Part shown: positions 45,812 to 56,035 of the stretch, in pieces
How the letters are laid out: the number at the start of each line of letters is the position of its first letter
Numbering within the stretch: the first letter of the stretch is position 1
Assembly (NCBI GenBank): GCA_905160935.1
Contig: CAJHZI010000533.1
Location: forward strand, 1,352,501 to 1,416,500
DNA length: 64,000 bases
Reading direction: 5' to 3'
Origin: Enchytraeus crypticus
Taxonomy: Eukaryota; Annelida; Clitellata; Enchytraeida; Enchytraeidae
Notes under the pieces: generated by a model
Told to the model about the DNA's origin: nothing
The model's input: the letters and a program-made list of their open reading frames with translations, nothing else
The model's database searches: none
Position numbers and translations under genes: made by a program

Positions 45812-46939
45812 GACGTGCATAGTCTTGGAACTAGTGGTGCTTACGTTAAGCTAAACTTCTCATTATGGATTAGCAGTTGCTCAGTACAATATAGTGAGTG
45901 CAATATTTCATTTAAATGAAAAATAAGGAAACCTTTATAGAGAGCTTGGGATCCTGCTGGGCAGGTTGTTCTACCCCAACGTATAAACGACACTCCTGCA
46001 TCTGCAAACAGTTTCATAAGGCCCTTGGTCCAATGAGAAAAAGTCTAAAAAGCTAATGTTAACGTCAGTTCCCTCACTCGAAAGAGATGTCAGTGACGGG
46101 CGAGCCAAGGATTTGAACCCTGCACATACTGATCCGCTGTCAAATATCTTACCGATATCGCCACTGACTCCAGCCAGTGGAGAACAAGAAATAAAATCAA
46201 CAGATCTATTAGTATAATTATGCGTACGAAATATATGTTTTTTTTCAAAACTTAGATAATGTTCAAAAGTCTAGAATCGCGCTTAGTGGACAACGTTAAT
46301 TATAAATTTTAGGAATGGACGTCACTTAAAGTTAGAGCCCCAAGATCGGTTAAAAATTGAAGCTTGAGCTATCATTTCCATAAAAAATACAGAGCAGTAT
46401 TTTATTTCTTCTCAAACCTTCGGGCTGAGTCGGTGCATGGTTTGTCGGCCAGTTGTTCAACTGCTGATCAGTTACTATAGGGTTCAAATCCCGTGTCTTC
46501 TCTATCCGTCACTGACACGCCATTCGAACCAGAAACTGACGTTAAACGTGCTTAGCTTCAGCTTCAGTCCCTCTATCAGACTCCACTCTGTATGAACTTG
46601 GTGGTCTACTGAAGTGAAAGGTACAAAGAGTATATTCTTACTAAAGTTCACTTTTTCGTTCAATAAGAGCATTTCGATGATCAATAGGTGCGTCCCAGAA
46701 AAAGGCTAAACCTTTGCTATTCCCCAATGTAGGCTAAACTTAACAAGTTTGGCGTATGAGGTAGTTTCACGTTGCCTTTCCCAGTTTGCTTTCTAGCTTT
46801 AAAGCTTAGCTAGAGTAGCGCCTACACAGAAGTCTTGGGTAACTTATGAAATATCAGAAGAAGAGTAGTCCTACCTGTAACGCTGGCTGCCAGTAGGGTT
46901 AAAATGATTGCCGATAGCATTGCTGGAATCTATGATTAT
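44563..46939 (-). CDS. Gene D: small secreted protein with the cysteine-rich domain of short-chain collagen C4-like proteins
   Basis: Two coding exons on the minus strand: 46920-46875 (exon begins at 46939 after acceptor TTTTCCTACAG) and 45056-44563. Phase is 1/1, giving 179 aa and a TAG stop. Residues 1-16 ([16 protein letters not shown]) are a signal peptide. The rest is the family domain: [86 protein letters not shown] and SCAVCTY. The cysteine pattern matches invertebrate proteins named after sponge short-chain collagen C4. There is no Gly-X-Y collagen part, and the usual first strand (WGRTTCP-like) is missing, so this is a minimal, N-terminally short form, unless one more exon lies in the 1.8-kb intron. 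An extracellular role is inferred; the exact function is unknown. Confidence 0.85.
45063..45155. repeat. GAGT/GAAT tetranucleotide repeat next to gene D exon 2
   Basis: (GAGT)n with GAAT and GCGA variants begins about 6 bp from the exon 2 acceptor. A much longer version lies at 47263-48003. Confidence 0.9.
45470..45690 (-). repeat. SINE-A-like copy
   Basis: TCCATTGATCAGTATGTAGT, GAGATAATATGACTTCTGAG and GGTCTATTCCTCAATGGTCG keep the SINE-A order on the minus strand. It lies in the intron of gene D, followed by two (TA)n tracts (45695-45755 and 45768-45810). Confidence 0.55.
46045..46185 (-). repeat. tRNA-derived SINE (family T)
   Basis: It carries the B box as GGATTTGAACCCTGCAC on the plus strand and TTACCGATATCGCCACTGAC. 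It lies in the intron of gene D. Confidence 0.8.
46425..46575 (+). repeat. tRNA-derived SINE variant sharing the family T body
   Basis: A different tRNA-like head (GAGTCGGTGCATGGTTTGTC with B box GGGTTCAAATCCC) is followed by the family T body ATCCGTCACTGACACGCCAT and CAGAAACTGACGTTAA. It suggests a head swap on a common body. Confidence 0.65.
46640..46805 (-). repeat. SINE-A-like fragment
   Basis: CAATAAGAGCATTTCGATGA and GTATGAGGTAGTTTCACGTT then GCCTTTCCCAG follow SINE-A order. It ends just upstream of the signal-peptide exon of gene D. Confidence 0.55.
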
Positions 46940-47176
46940 CTGTAGGAAAACTGAATCACAATGGTGATCTGTAGTGGATCATGTATAACTATATAAACAT
47001 ATGTAAATTATATAAATATACGTAAGAGTTTATAATGCTGTTTTAGCGCAATGATATAATTTGATTTTCAAGAAAATTTTTATTTATGTATAATTGGTTT
47101 CGTTCTTTCGACCTCTGCTACTCTAGAGATATGATGTGAAATGAGGCTTAACTTACACACGGGAATAAATTTCTAA

Positions 47177-47262
47177 AAGGGAACTGAGGCTTGTCGTTCA
47201 TACAGAGGTGATTGGAGCCACTGCCTCCTTGATTAAGTATGCGCCTTCCATGTATCCTAAAA
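47177..47262 (-). pseudogene. Duplicated start of gene D exon 2 (pseudo-exon)
   Basis: On the minus strand it repeats the acceptor (CATATTTTAG) and about 75 bp of exon 2: GGATACATGGAAGGCGCATA through AACGACAAGCCTCAGTTCCC. One base is missing relative to exon 2 (ACTTAATC against ACTTCAATC), so the frame is lost. It lies upstream of the signal-peptide exon. Confidence 0.9.
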
Positions 47263-48003
47263 TATGAGTGAGTGAGTGAATGACTGAATGAGTGAGTGAG
47301 TGAGTGAATGAGTGGATGAATGAATGAGTCAGTGAGCGAGCGAGTGGGAGAGTGAGTGTATGAGTGAGTGAATGAATGAGTGAGTGAATGTGTGAGTGAA
47401 TGAGTGGATGAATGAATGAGTCAGTGAGCGATCGAGTGGGAAAGTGAGTGTATGAGTGAGTGAATGAATGAGTGAGTGAATGTGTGAGTGAGTGAATGAG
47501 TGAGTAAGTTAGTGAGTGAGTGAGTAAGTTAGTTAGTGAATGAGTGAATGAGTGAGTGAGTGAGTGAATGAATGAGTGAGTGAGTGAGTGAGTGAGTGAA
47601 TGAGTGAGTGAGTGAATGAATGAATGAGTCAGCGAGCCAGCGAGCGAGAGAGTTAGTGAGTGAATGAGTCAGTGAGCGAGCGAATGAGAGAGTGAGTGAA
47701 TGAGTGAGTGGATGAGTGAGTGAATGAGTGAGTGAGTGAATGAGTGAATGTTTGAATTTGTGAGTGAGTTAATGAGTTAATGAGCGAGTGAGTGAGTGAG
47801 TGAATGAGTGAGTTAGTGAGTGAGTGAGTGAGTGAGTGAGTGAGTTAATGAGTGAGTGAGTGAGTGAGTGAGCTAGTGACAGAGTGACTGAGTGAGTGAG
47901 TGAGTGAGTGAATAAGTGAGTGAGTGAGTTAGTGAGAGAGTGAGTGAGTGAATGAGGGAGTGAGTGATTGAGTGAGTTAGTGAGTTATTGAGTGAGTGAG
48001 TGT
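47263..48003. repeat. 740-bp GAGT/GAAT array
   Basis: A long expansion of the same tetranucleotide repeat that borders gene D exon 2, now next to the pseudo-exon. Higher-order units of about 100 bp (ending in GTCAGTGAGCGA) recur near 47330, 47430 and 47670. Confidence 0.95.
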
Positions 48004-48925
48004 AGATATACTGTACATAAGAAAAAAGGAATTGTTCTTTGTAGACTGTTGCAGAACACAGTCATAATAAGTAACAAAATAGTTGCACCAAGTTTGATTC
48101 AAAGAGTTTTTAAAGAAAATCTCGTCAACGAAGGCCTACTATACTGAACATAATATGAATGCCACTTACAACAACATACAAAATATTGTTGCAATCCCAC
48201 GACCTGAAGAACATGCATTTTAAACGTCATGTCGTTACCAGGCTCTCTCTCTCTCACTCATCTATTTATACACTCTATATAGATACAAGATAATAGGTAG
48301 ATCATTAATTGTCATTAATCATTTGTCATTAATTAAATTATAATGTAAAATTAAAAAGGACTAGAAGGCGATCGTACAAGACAGCAAGCTTGAACTGTTT
48401 AACGTGCCAGAAATAGAAGTTGAACTCTGAATACCTTTGAACTGCTCGATATGTCTAAGTAAGAAATCAATTCACCGCAGCAACTGACTTGTAGACGACC
48501 GACTGTGCTCGTTTTGAACTCTTATATATTTGTAGATTCACGTGTATGCAGTTTCAGTGTAATTCATAATAATTCCCTGAGACATCTCTGCTCCGCTCAC
48601 TTGATCCATCACTAATTATTACAGTCAAGTGATCACAGGCTCAATACGACCCGGTCGACAAAATCAAATACCCGAACAACATCTTACTGAGTTCAACTTT
48701 AAATAAACATTTTCCAGGAATTTTCATCTGCATTTAGTCAGTTTCAGCTTTCTTCAGCGTAATTAGAGACAAGATAATTTTGAGAAGACGTCGGGTGATG
48801 ACTTGATTGCTCCCTGCAGTCTTAGTCGTGCTAATATGTCGCTCTTTCCGATAAAAATTTGTACTTAGAATTTAAAAACACGACTACTATTAGGACTGAA
48901 AAATTTGACTAATCTTGTTCTACTT
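48004..48925. other. Intergenic stretch, no supported gene
   Basis: AT-rich, unique-looking sequence upstream of gene D. I see no exon, repeat family or RNA gene. Confidence 0.4.
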
Positions 48926-48927
48926 TA

Positions 48928-49285
48928 ATGCACTGCCAAGTGGCAAGTTCAAGGTATATATTCATACTCAAAGTCTGCTTTCTAGCTCCATAAGAGCACT
49001 CCTTAGATCAACAAGTTAATCCCTTCACAATGTATATGTCTTATTTATACCTTATGTAGCCTATAGCTTGGGAAATATTTGGCTTCTGAGGTGGTTTACC
49101 GTTGACTTCCTCAGTCAGATATATTAATTGCCATTTAATCCGGGTGGAATATTTCATGGTAAGGTGGGTCCCCTCATGCCATCCTCAACTCCTGACTTAG
49201 TCCCCTCTTACCTGTACGCAGTAGATTGTTTGCGGTTGCCCTATTCTGCAGTGGTCCAACCACACCCGAGCATAACACGGGGAAC
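48928..49285 (-). repeat. SINE-A, near full length
   Basis: It runs from GCACTGCCAAGTGGCAAGTT to CATAACACGGGG, alignable over its length with 24624-24985 and the reverse complement of 52029-52400. Confidence 0.85.
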
Positions 49286-49594
49286 TAAAGACTAAAGCGA
49301 AATGGACTAATCTTAGAATTGAAAAACATGACTAAACTTATCATATAAAAACACGACTACTGTTAGAATTTAAAAACACGACCACTCTTCATTCATTCAA
49401 TATCCTGCCCTCTCCCAGTCTTCTCGACTCGCTATAGTGGCTAGTGGGGATTTGACTTCACTATCTGTTATCCTATTTCTTAGCCCAGGGCATTATACAG
49501 CCCAGGGCATTTTATAAAAATAATAGTAGTCATCATCATCTTCCCTTAAAACCCAGTTTAACCAGGGTCGGGATACGAATAGACATTCTTTAAT

Positions 49595-49854
49595 AATAAT
49601 AGTAGTAACAATAGTAATTATAATAGTAATAATAATAATAATTATTATTATTATATTACTAATTAGTATTATTATTATTCTTATTATTTTTATAATTATT
49701 ATTACTTTTATAATTATTATCCCTAAGAAGGGATTCTTTTTTAATTGTTTAATATTTTTCTCTCCACTCCAAAATGCCGTGTCATCAAAAGTGCTACGGA
49801 AACAAACTGCATTGTAACACTGTAGATTATTATAATTATTATAATATTAATAAC

Positions 49855-49896
<42 letters not shown>

Positions 49897-50107
49897 CTGC
49901 AGTGTTACAATGCAGTTTGTTTCCGTAGCACTTTGGTGAAACGTCATTTTGGAGTGGAGAGAAAAATATTAAACAATTAAAAAAGAATCCCTTCTTAGGG
50001 ATAATAATTATAAAAAAGTAATAATAGTTATAAAAATAATAAGAATAATAATAATACTAATAATTATTATATTATTATTATTATTATTACTATTATTATT
50101 ACCAATA

Positions 50108-50138
<31 letters not shown>

Positions 50139-50140
50139 TG
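49595..50140. repeat. Large palindrome, arms about 230 bp, with (AAT)n and (ATT)n parts
   Basis: The core left arm (about 49716-49826; CCCTAAGAAGGGATTC, CTCTCCACTCCAAAATG, CGGAAACAAACTGCATTGTA) is mirrored on the right (about 49897-50005). Outside and between the arms are AAT/ATT runs, also in mirrored order. A few mismatches lie near CGTGTCATC/GTTTCACC. Confidence 0.85.
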
Positions 50141-50189
50141 ATCATCATCATCATCATCATCACCACTACCGTGATCATAATAGTAAAGG

Positions 50190-50285
50190 TTTATCACCCC
50201 TTTCCTCCTCATTCAAGAATGATGTCAGGGACGTCCCCACAGCACACACTTCTTCAGATCAATTCACCCAGACCAATCTGCAAAA
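50190..50285. repeat. Dispersed repeat fragment (copy of 4756-4860)
   Basis: It shares GATGTCAGGGACGTCCCCAC, then AGCACACA and TTCAGATCAATTCA-type bases. Confidence 0.5.
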
Positions 50286-50692
50286 GGCATTTATGAGGAA
50301 AAGAAGTAGGACCAAGTCATGGGCGTCGACTTCACAGTGGCAGCGAGATTTTTGCCCCGGTACTTTGAAGGAGTCGGGGCAAGAGTTTATCACGCTCCAA
50401 AATTGCGCGTTCTGTCGCACACATATTTATAGTTTAACTCTTAGAAATATTGTTGCCCCGGTACGCACAATTAATCATCTGCGCCCATGAACTCTAAGTA
50501 ACTAATACGTGTAATAATAACTTCGCAATTAATATAACAACGTGTAACATTAATTTAAACCCTGCTAATTGTCCTTAATTAATCTAGACTGGAATTTTGT
50601 ATATTGTATATCTTTGTTAATTCTAATTAAACTCACATGACTGCAGAGGATGGGCTCTAGTCGAGGAATTGCACAGATTTGACTTCTAAAGG

Positions 50693-50992
50693 ACGTGACG
50701 ACACCATGTAGGCCTACAGGACACCATGTAGGCCTACAGGACACCATGTAGGCCTACAGGACATCGTGTAGGCCTAAACGACATCGTGTAGGACTACACG
50801 ACACCATGAAGGCCTACAAGACACCATGTAGGCCTACAGGAAACCATAAAAGCCTACACGACACCATGTAGGCCTACAAGACACCATGTAGGCCTACAGG
50901 AAACCATAAAAGCCTACACGACACCATGTAGGCCTACACGACACCATGAAGGCCTGCAGGACACCATGTAGGCCTACAGGCCTAGCAGTTGA
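50693..50992. repeat. 20-bp minisatellite, about 15 copies
   Basis: The unit GACACCATGTAGGCCTACAG contains the palindrome GTAGGCCTAC. Variants include GAAACCATAAAAGCCTACAC, which recurs in a higher-order pattern. Confidence 0.95.
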
Positions 50993-51184
50993 ATTTATTC
51001 AAGCTTTCTCCCCCCTCCCCATATGCTTAAAACATCTGGCGGTAATCTCAGTGGCGAAACTTCAAATTCTGTTGATCTCCTCAGAAAAACAGAAATGACC
51101 GCAATGCAACAGAAAACTCTATGCATTAGACACAGATATTTTAATTTTCAAGCAAATCAACATTTCCAATATTTCCAAGCAAAT

Positions 51185-51375
51185 AAATAGTGCAACAAGT
51201 TAACCACTCACAAAAATCTATGCCTTGCTACATGTATACCTGATATAATATTTAGCCTATAGTTTGAGAACTTTTGATCTCTGAGGCGATTTCCAGTTCT
51301 TCATGTTTTCTTTATTGAGTTCTTCCCTAGGCGCCTCTTGCCGACACATTCAATTAACGGTTTGTCTATTTTTAA
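51185..51375 (-). repeat. SINE-A-like diverged copy
   Basis: CAAGTTAACCACTCACAAAA, CTATGCCTTGCTACATGTAT and TTGATCTCTGAGGCGATTTC keep the SINE-A order. Confidence 0.55.
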
Positions 51376-51419
51376 ATAGTTATTTCTTAATATATGTATT
51401 TATGTAAAAATTATATATG

Positions 51420-51457
51420 TATATACGTATATATATAATTATATATATATATAGGCC

Positions 51458-51504
<47 letters not shown>

Positions 51505-51612
51505 GCATTGATGATGTATACAATATCTGCATGTATATACACGTATATATACATGTATTGATGATGTACATACTGTACAGAATCTGCATGCATATACATC
51601 TAAATACTGTAT

Positions 51613-51658
<46 letters not shown>

Positions 51659-51740
51659 TGATGATGTACATACAGTATCTGCATGTATATACATGTATAT
51701 ATACTCGTATATATACATGTATATACATACGTATATATAC
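51420..51740. repeat. TA tracts and three copies of a GCATTGATGATGTA unit
   Basis: TA-rich sequence with three repeats of TGTATTGATGATGTACATAC-like bases followed by CTGCATGTATATAC. Open frames here are low-complexity artefacts. Confidence 0.8.
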
Positions 51741-51742
51741 TT

Positions 51743-51810
51743 GTAGTTTTGAAAGTTTATTTTTAGACACAGTTTATAAACTGTGTCTAAAAATATACTT
51801 TCAAAACTAC
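51743..51810. repeat. 68-bp loopless palindrome
   Basis: Two 34-bp arms (GTAGTTTTGAAAGTTTATTT...) meet directly at TTTATAAA with one mismatch. Confidence 0.9.
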
Positions 51811-52028
51811 ATCTGATTGTAGAGAGTAGTTATGTAACTTGTGTTAATAATATAATAACTAGATGTAGCCTACTCGCTCACACAAATCTAAATTTGGTTG
51901 GTCGAGTAGGCCTACCTTTGCAAGATTAACTGTACCAAGTGGCAATCATGTGGTACAAAATTTGGGTCAGCTATGAACAAAAGTAAGTGTGTCAACTTCC
52001 TCTTTTGATATATAGTGTACATGTACAT

Positions 52029-52400
52029 CCCCGTGTTGTGCTCGGGTGTGGTTGGGCCACTGCAGAATAGGGCAACCGCAAACAATTTGCCGCGTGTACG
52101 TAAGAGGCGATTAAAGGCAGGAGCAGACGATGGCAAGAGGGGACCCTCCTCACCATGAAATATTTTCCCCCAGGACTAAATGGTAATTAATCCATCCAAC
52201 TGAGGAAGGCAACGGGAAACCACCTCAGAAGCCATATTTTTCCCAAGCTATAGGCTACATAAGGCATGGATAAGGCACAGACTTTTTGAAGGGATTAACT
52301 TGTTGATCTAAGGAGTGCTCTTATGGAGCGAGGAAACAGACTTTGAGTATGAATATGTTGCTTGAACCTGCCACTCGGCAGTGCACTGAAGCAGAAGAAG
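52029..52400 (+). repeat. SINE-A, near full length, plus strand
   Basis: The head CCCCGTGTTGTGCTCGGGTG and GGTTGGGCCACTGCAGAATA, body GGCAACGGGAAACCACCTCA, and tail TGAACCTGCCACTCGGCAGT + GCACTGAAG make this the reference copy. An A/B-box tRNA head is not obvious. Confidence 0.85.
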
Positions 52401-52494
52401 TGTAATGTCGACCGATATACACTTATATAATATTAAATAGTTAAATGTTCGGTATACTTTACGGTAAAAGAATGCATATATATACAGTATATAC

Positions 52495-52557
<63 letters not shown>

Positions 52558-52564
52558 TTCTTTA

Positions 52565-52944
52565 TCGTGTAAACTGCTTAGAGAATCTATAAGAGGTAGG
52601 GGCATAGCGCAAAATGAGCTGTAACTCGAAATGTGGTGCATATATTTCCATAAATTTTTCAGCATACATGTAAAATTGGACCATGAATAGTCGCTTCAAT
52701 TTATGTGATATGGAGACATCAGACACCAAAGTTATAGAAAATATTCTGTAGGATAACCTATAAGAGGTAGGGGCATGGCGCAAAAGATTTGTTACTCGAA
52801 TTGTTATGTATATATTTCCATGAAATTTTCGGCATATATATAAAATTAGACTATGAATAATCGTTTAAATTTACATGATAAAGAGACATCGGATACAAAA
52901 GTTATAGAAAATTTTCTTTAGGGGGTTAGGTATTTTTGACGCAG

Positions 52945-52945
<1 letters not shown>
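52565..52945. mobile_element. Tc1/mariner-like MITE remnant with a tandem dimer of about 175 bp, set between TA tracts
   Basis: Two copies of a unit starting CTATAAGAGGTAGGGGCATA and ending AAGTTATAGAAAAT lie at 52590-52745 and 52757-52915. The right end GGTATTTTTGACGCAGTCTG then TATATA matches, as reverse complement, the end CAGACTGGGGCAAAAAGATA at 63293. Flanking TA fits Tc1/mariner. Confidence 0.55.
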
Positions 52946-53015
<70 letters not shown>

Positions 53016-53119
53016 ATATATTTAAAGATATATTATGTTGATATATATTTAAAGATATATCATATTGATATATAAGTATATATGTTGGCCTACATTCTGC
53101 CTTTCATGACGTCCTTTAG

Positions 53120-53275
53120 TAGACATTCTAAGGGGGTTAGTCTACCAAAAGAGGTAAAGAAAAGAGGTAAAACGAGATAGAAAGCAGAACGGAAGGAAAA
53201 GGAAGCAGAGGCAGACCGAGATTAGAAATGTTAGCTGCATGTTTTCATGTTTTAAAGATTGACTAATATACTGTA
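53120..53275 (+). mobile_element. Fragment of the 56-kb LINE family
   Basis: ACATTCTAAGGGGGTTAGTC and GGCAGACCGAGATTAGAAAT then GTTAG match 57475-57575. Its continuation (tail) is found after the 5S SINE at 53600-53672. Confidence 0.65.
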
Positions 53276-53297
53276 TATATATATATATGCCTATATC

Positions 53298-53580
53298 GTC
53301 GACGGAGGGATTTAGCGCACTTGGTTCAGTTGCGCGTCAATTATCGAAGCTAAGCTACTGCGACCCCGTTAGTACTTTGTGCGTGACTACCTTGGAAGAC
53401 CGAGTGTTGACAAGTTAGGAAGAAAAAACCCCAGGGTGATGGAAGGTAATTCTTAAATCCGCGCCCGCTGAAATTGATGCGCCGTCAAAAGGCAGAGATT
53501 ACTAATAACCATGGAGAGGAAGGAGGAAAATGGGCATTAAACAAGCATCTGTGCTTCCTGATCTAGTGTGCCGTTATGAA
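53298..53580 (+). repeat. 5S-rRNA-derived SINE, copy 2, uninterrupted
   Basis: ATCGAAGCTAAGCTACTGCG (5S box A region), then GACCCCGTTAGTACTTTGTG, GACTACCTTGGAAGACCGAG and TGTTGAC (box C region). The non-5S body runs from AAACCCCAGGGTGATGGAAG to CTAGTGTGCCGTTATG. It aligns throughout with copy 1 at 34732 outside the insert. Confidence 0.85.
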
Positions 53581-53599
53581 ATGTTACTCTGTGGACATG

Positions 53600-53672
53600 A
53601 ATTACAGAAATTGCGGAAGACAAAAAACAGCGGAGGCGTTATGTGCCATGAACATGCCAGTAGGCAGTGCAT
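53600..53672 (+). mobile_element. 3' tail of the 56-kb LINE family
   Basis: GGCGTTATGTGCCATGAACA + TGCCAGTAGGCAGTGCATTA matches the LINE end at 57630-57672, followed by (TA)n. Confidence 0.7.
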
Positions 53673-53674
53673 TA

Positions 53675-53782
<108 letters not shown>

Positions 53783-53929
53783 GGATATGTGCATATATAT
53801 ATTATATATAGCTCCTAGAAATATATTCAATTTGTCAATATAAGTATTTCAACATGTCAATGAATAAGTTGACATGTATACCTATACAAAAATACATATA
53901 TACATAAGTATACAACCATATACGGACAT

Positions 53930-53972
53930 GTAAGGGCGTATACTATACGAGCTGCTCACGTTTAGTATACGC
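53930..53972. repeat. Short inverted repeat GGGCGTATACT/AGTATACGCCC
   Basis: 11-bp perfect arms about 19 bp apart in TA-rich sequence. A related GGCGTATATAC hairpin lies at 20100-20146. Confidence 0.7.
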
Positions 53973-54659
53973 CCCTTTATTGTAAATGTATGTACTTATG
54001 TATACAGGACTTCAAGTATGCGATGATTGTGATCTTACTCTGTAATTCAATTTATTTATTCAAGAATGCAATAGGTATGTGCAATTCAAATAGACAGAGA
54101 GACTGAAATGATATCAGCCGATGATTAAAAAATCCCGATGACATAGTTGAAGATTATGCTAATTAGTCGTCATTTCTAATGTAGCTATCATTGTATGAAT
54201 GCCACTAATTTGTTAAAAGCCTTGCTGTATGAAATTTAGAAAATCATTCATAATGAAGATCAATTAACAAGTTAATTATTTCCTAATAAATTAATCTCAG
54301 GTGCCGACTAGCGTTAATTGCTGCTGATTGAGGGAAACAAAAGAATTTGCAACAACAATTAATATACAGAATATCACTGAGCTCTGATGGCACATTATGT
54401 GAAATGGTTTAATGCGAAATGGTTTAATGTGAAATGGTTTAATGTGAATAACCCCTACACCTTTCTTCTCTCGCGGCGCAATAAGGTATGACTCAAACTA
54501 AATAATCGACTCTTCTGATTCACAAACAGTAACGAGAGCAAGTGAAAGTAGGATCGACAAGTGACACTACGTGTTAGAAGATTTATAGGAGATAAAATAA
54601 TACTAATTATGCATAAATGTACTATATTACTATACTTCCTACAGTTATACTAAAATTAT

Positions 54660-54975
54660 ATATAATTATGCAATAATATATATATATATTTATATATTAT
54701 ATATATTAACTACATATTATAAATACGTATATAGACTATACATGTATATATACATATATATTATATATATATATATAATATACATATACATATGTATATG
54801 TACAATGTACAATATGCATATATACATGTATATATATATATATATATATACTGCATATGCATTGCATATATATGTATATGTGGGCTATGTACATATATAC
54901 ATATATATATATACTGTATATACATTGTATATATACGTATACATATACAGTATATAGACAAACGCACATATATAT

Positions 54976-55012
<37 letters not shown>

Positions 55013-55015
55013 CAA
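54660..55015. repeat. TA/CATA-rich low-complexity region
   Basis: Mixed (TA)n, CATATA and TGTATA runs with a long TA end. Open frames rich in Tyr/Ile here are not genes. Confidence 0.9.
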
Positions 55016-55019
55016 CATG

Positions 55020-56035
55020 CATTGAGTGTAAGAACGTACTCTACATTTTTATTGCTACACAAATTCTACAATTTTTTGAGCCCCACTCCGCCCCCAACTC
55101 TCAACCCATTTATCGTTAAAATGTTAGAATTTTCAGCAAGTGAAGTATAATACTTTCCATATTGTATATAATCTACCACTAAGGTCACTGTATCTTATTA
55201 GCTGCATGCGTAGGCATATGCTTGACATAAGCTGAAAGCCATTTCTTTGAATAACGTCTAGAAGAGAATCTATTTCTTCAAGATCATAGAAATAATCTGA
55301 GGGTTAGACTTAAATAAAAATCCATTTTAAAAACTTAAACAAACGTAATATTTCTTATCTTCTGTCAAAAAATTTATTTAAAATTAAACTCTACATATAT
55401 CGATATACTGAGGCACTAGTCACAGTTTCGATATTCCTGTACGCCGGAAAGCTATTTATAGGCCGATGGTAATGTACACCCAGATTTCCAACTCCGAATA
55501 TTTCTAAGAGAGCAAAGTTCTATTACCTCAGATTGAAACATTGTTTTTGCTCTTCGAAATTTCCCCTCACACTAAAAAGCTCCAATGACGCATAGCTGCC
55601 ACTGCTATCGACTGACCTGTCAGTAAATACAATAGGCCTGTATTAGACAAGGTATAGGTTATTGGATCGAAGACCTAGACAGCTATAGGTTTAGGATTGT
55701 AAATATTTTAGTAGCTATTAGACTTACCTCATAGCTCTAGACCTGCTAACTATATAGGAAGTTGTTGTCTAGTTTAAAGGTTTCCTCATTGGAAATAATT
55801 TCTGACTTCTGTATAGGCTACTATTTCCTTCGTATAAATTAATTTTTATAACAAGTAATTGGCTTCAGTTTAGTTTTTATACATGTACATGTATTCATTG
55901 ATTTTTGCATGCTAAACGTTAGATACTTTAGAGTTTAGTTAATTATTCCGCTATACATGTTTAGAAGAGGGAGGTCGGATCTATTATACCAGGAAGTCAG
56001 GATATTAACAAGAACCGATAAGAAAAAGAAAGGAG
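55020..56035. other. Intergenic stretch, no supported gene
   Basis: AT-rich. Its last part (about 55960-56035) is the start of the LINE that follows. Confidence 0.4.

Noticed and set aside
50293-50490. Open frame with RSRTKSWASTSQWQRD near 50.3 kb
   Set aside because: It partly overlaps a dispersed repeat and has no domain or splice support; possibly a scrap of an unidentified element.
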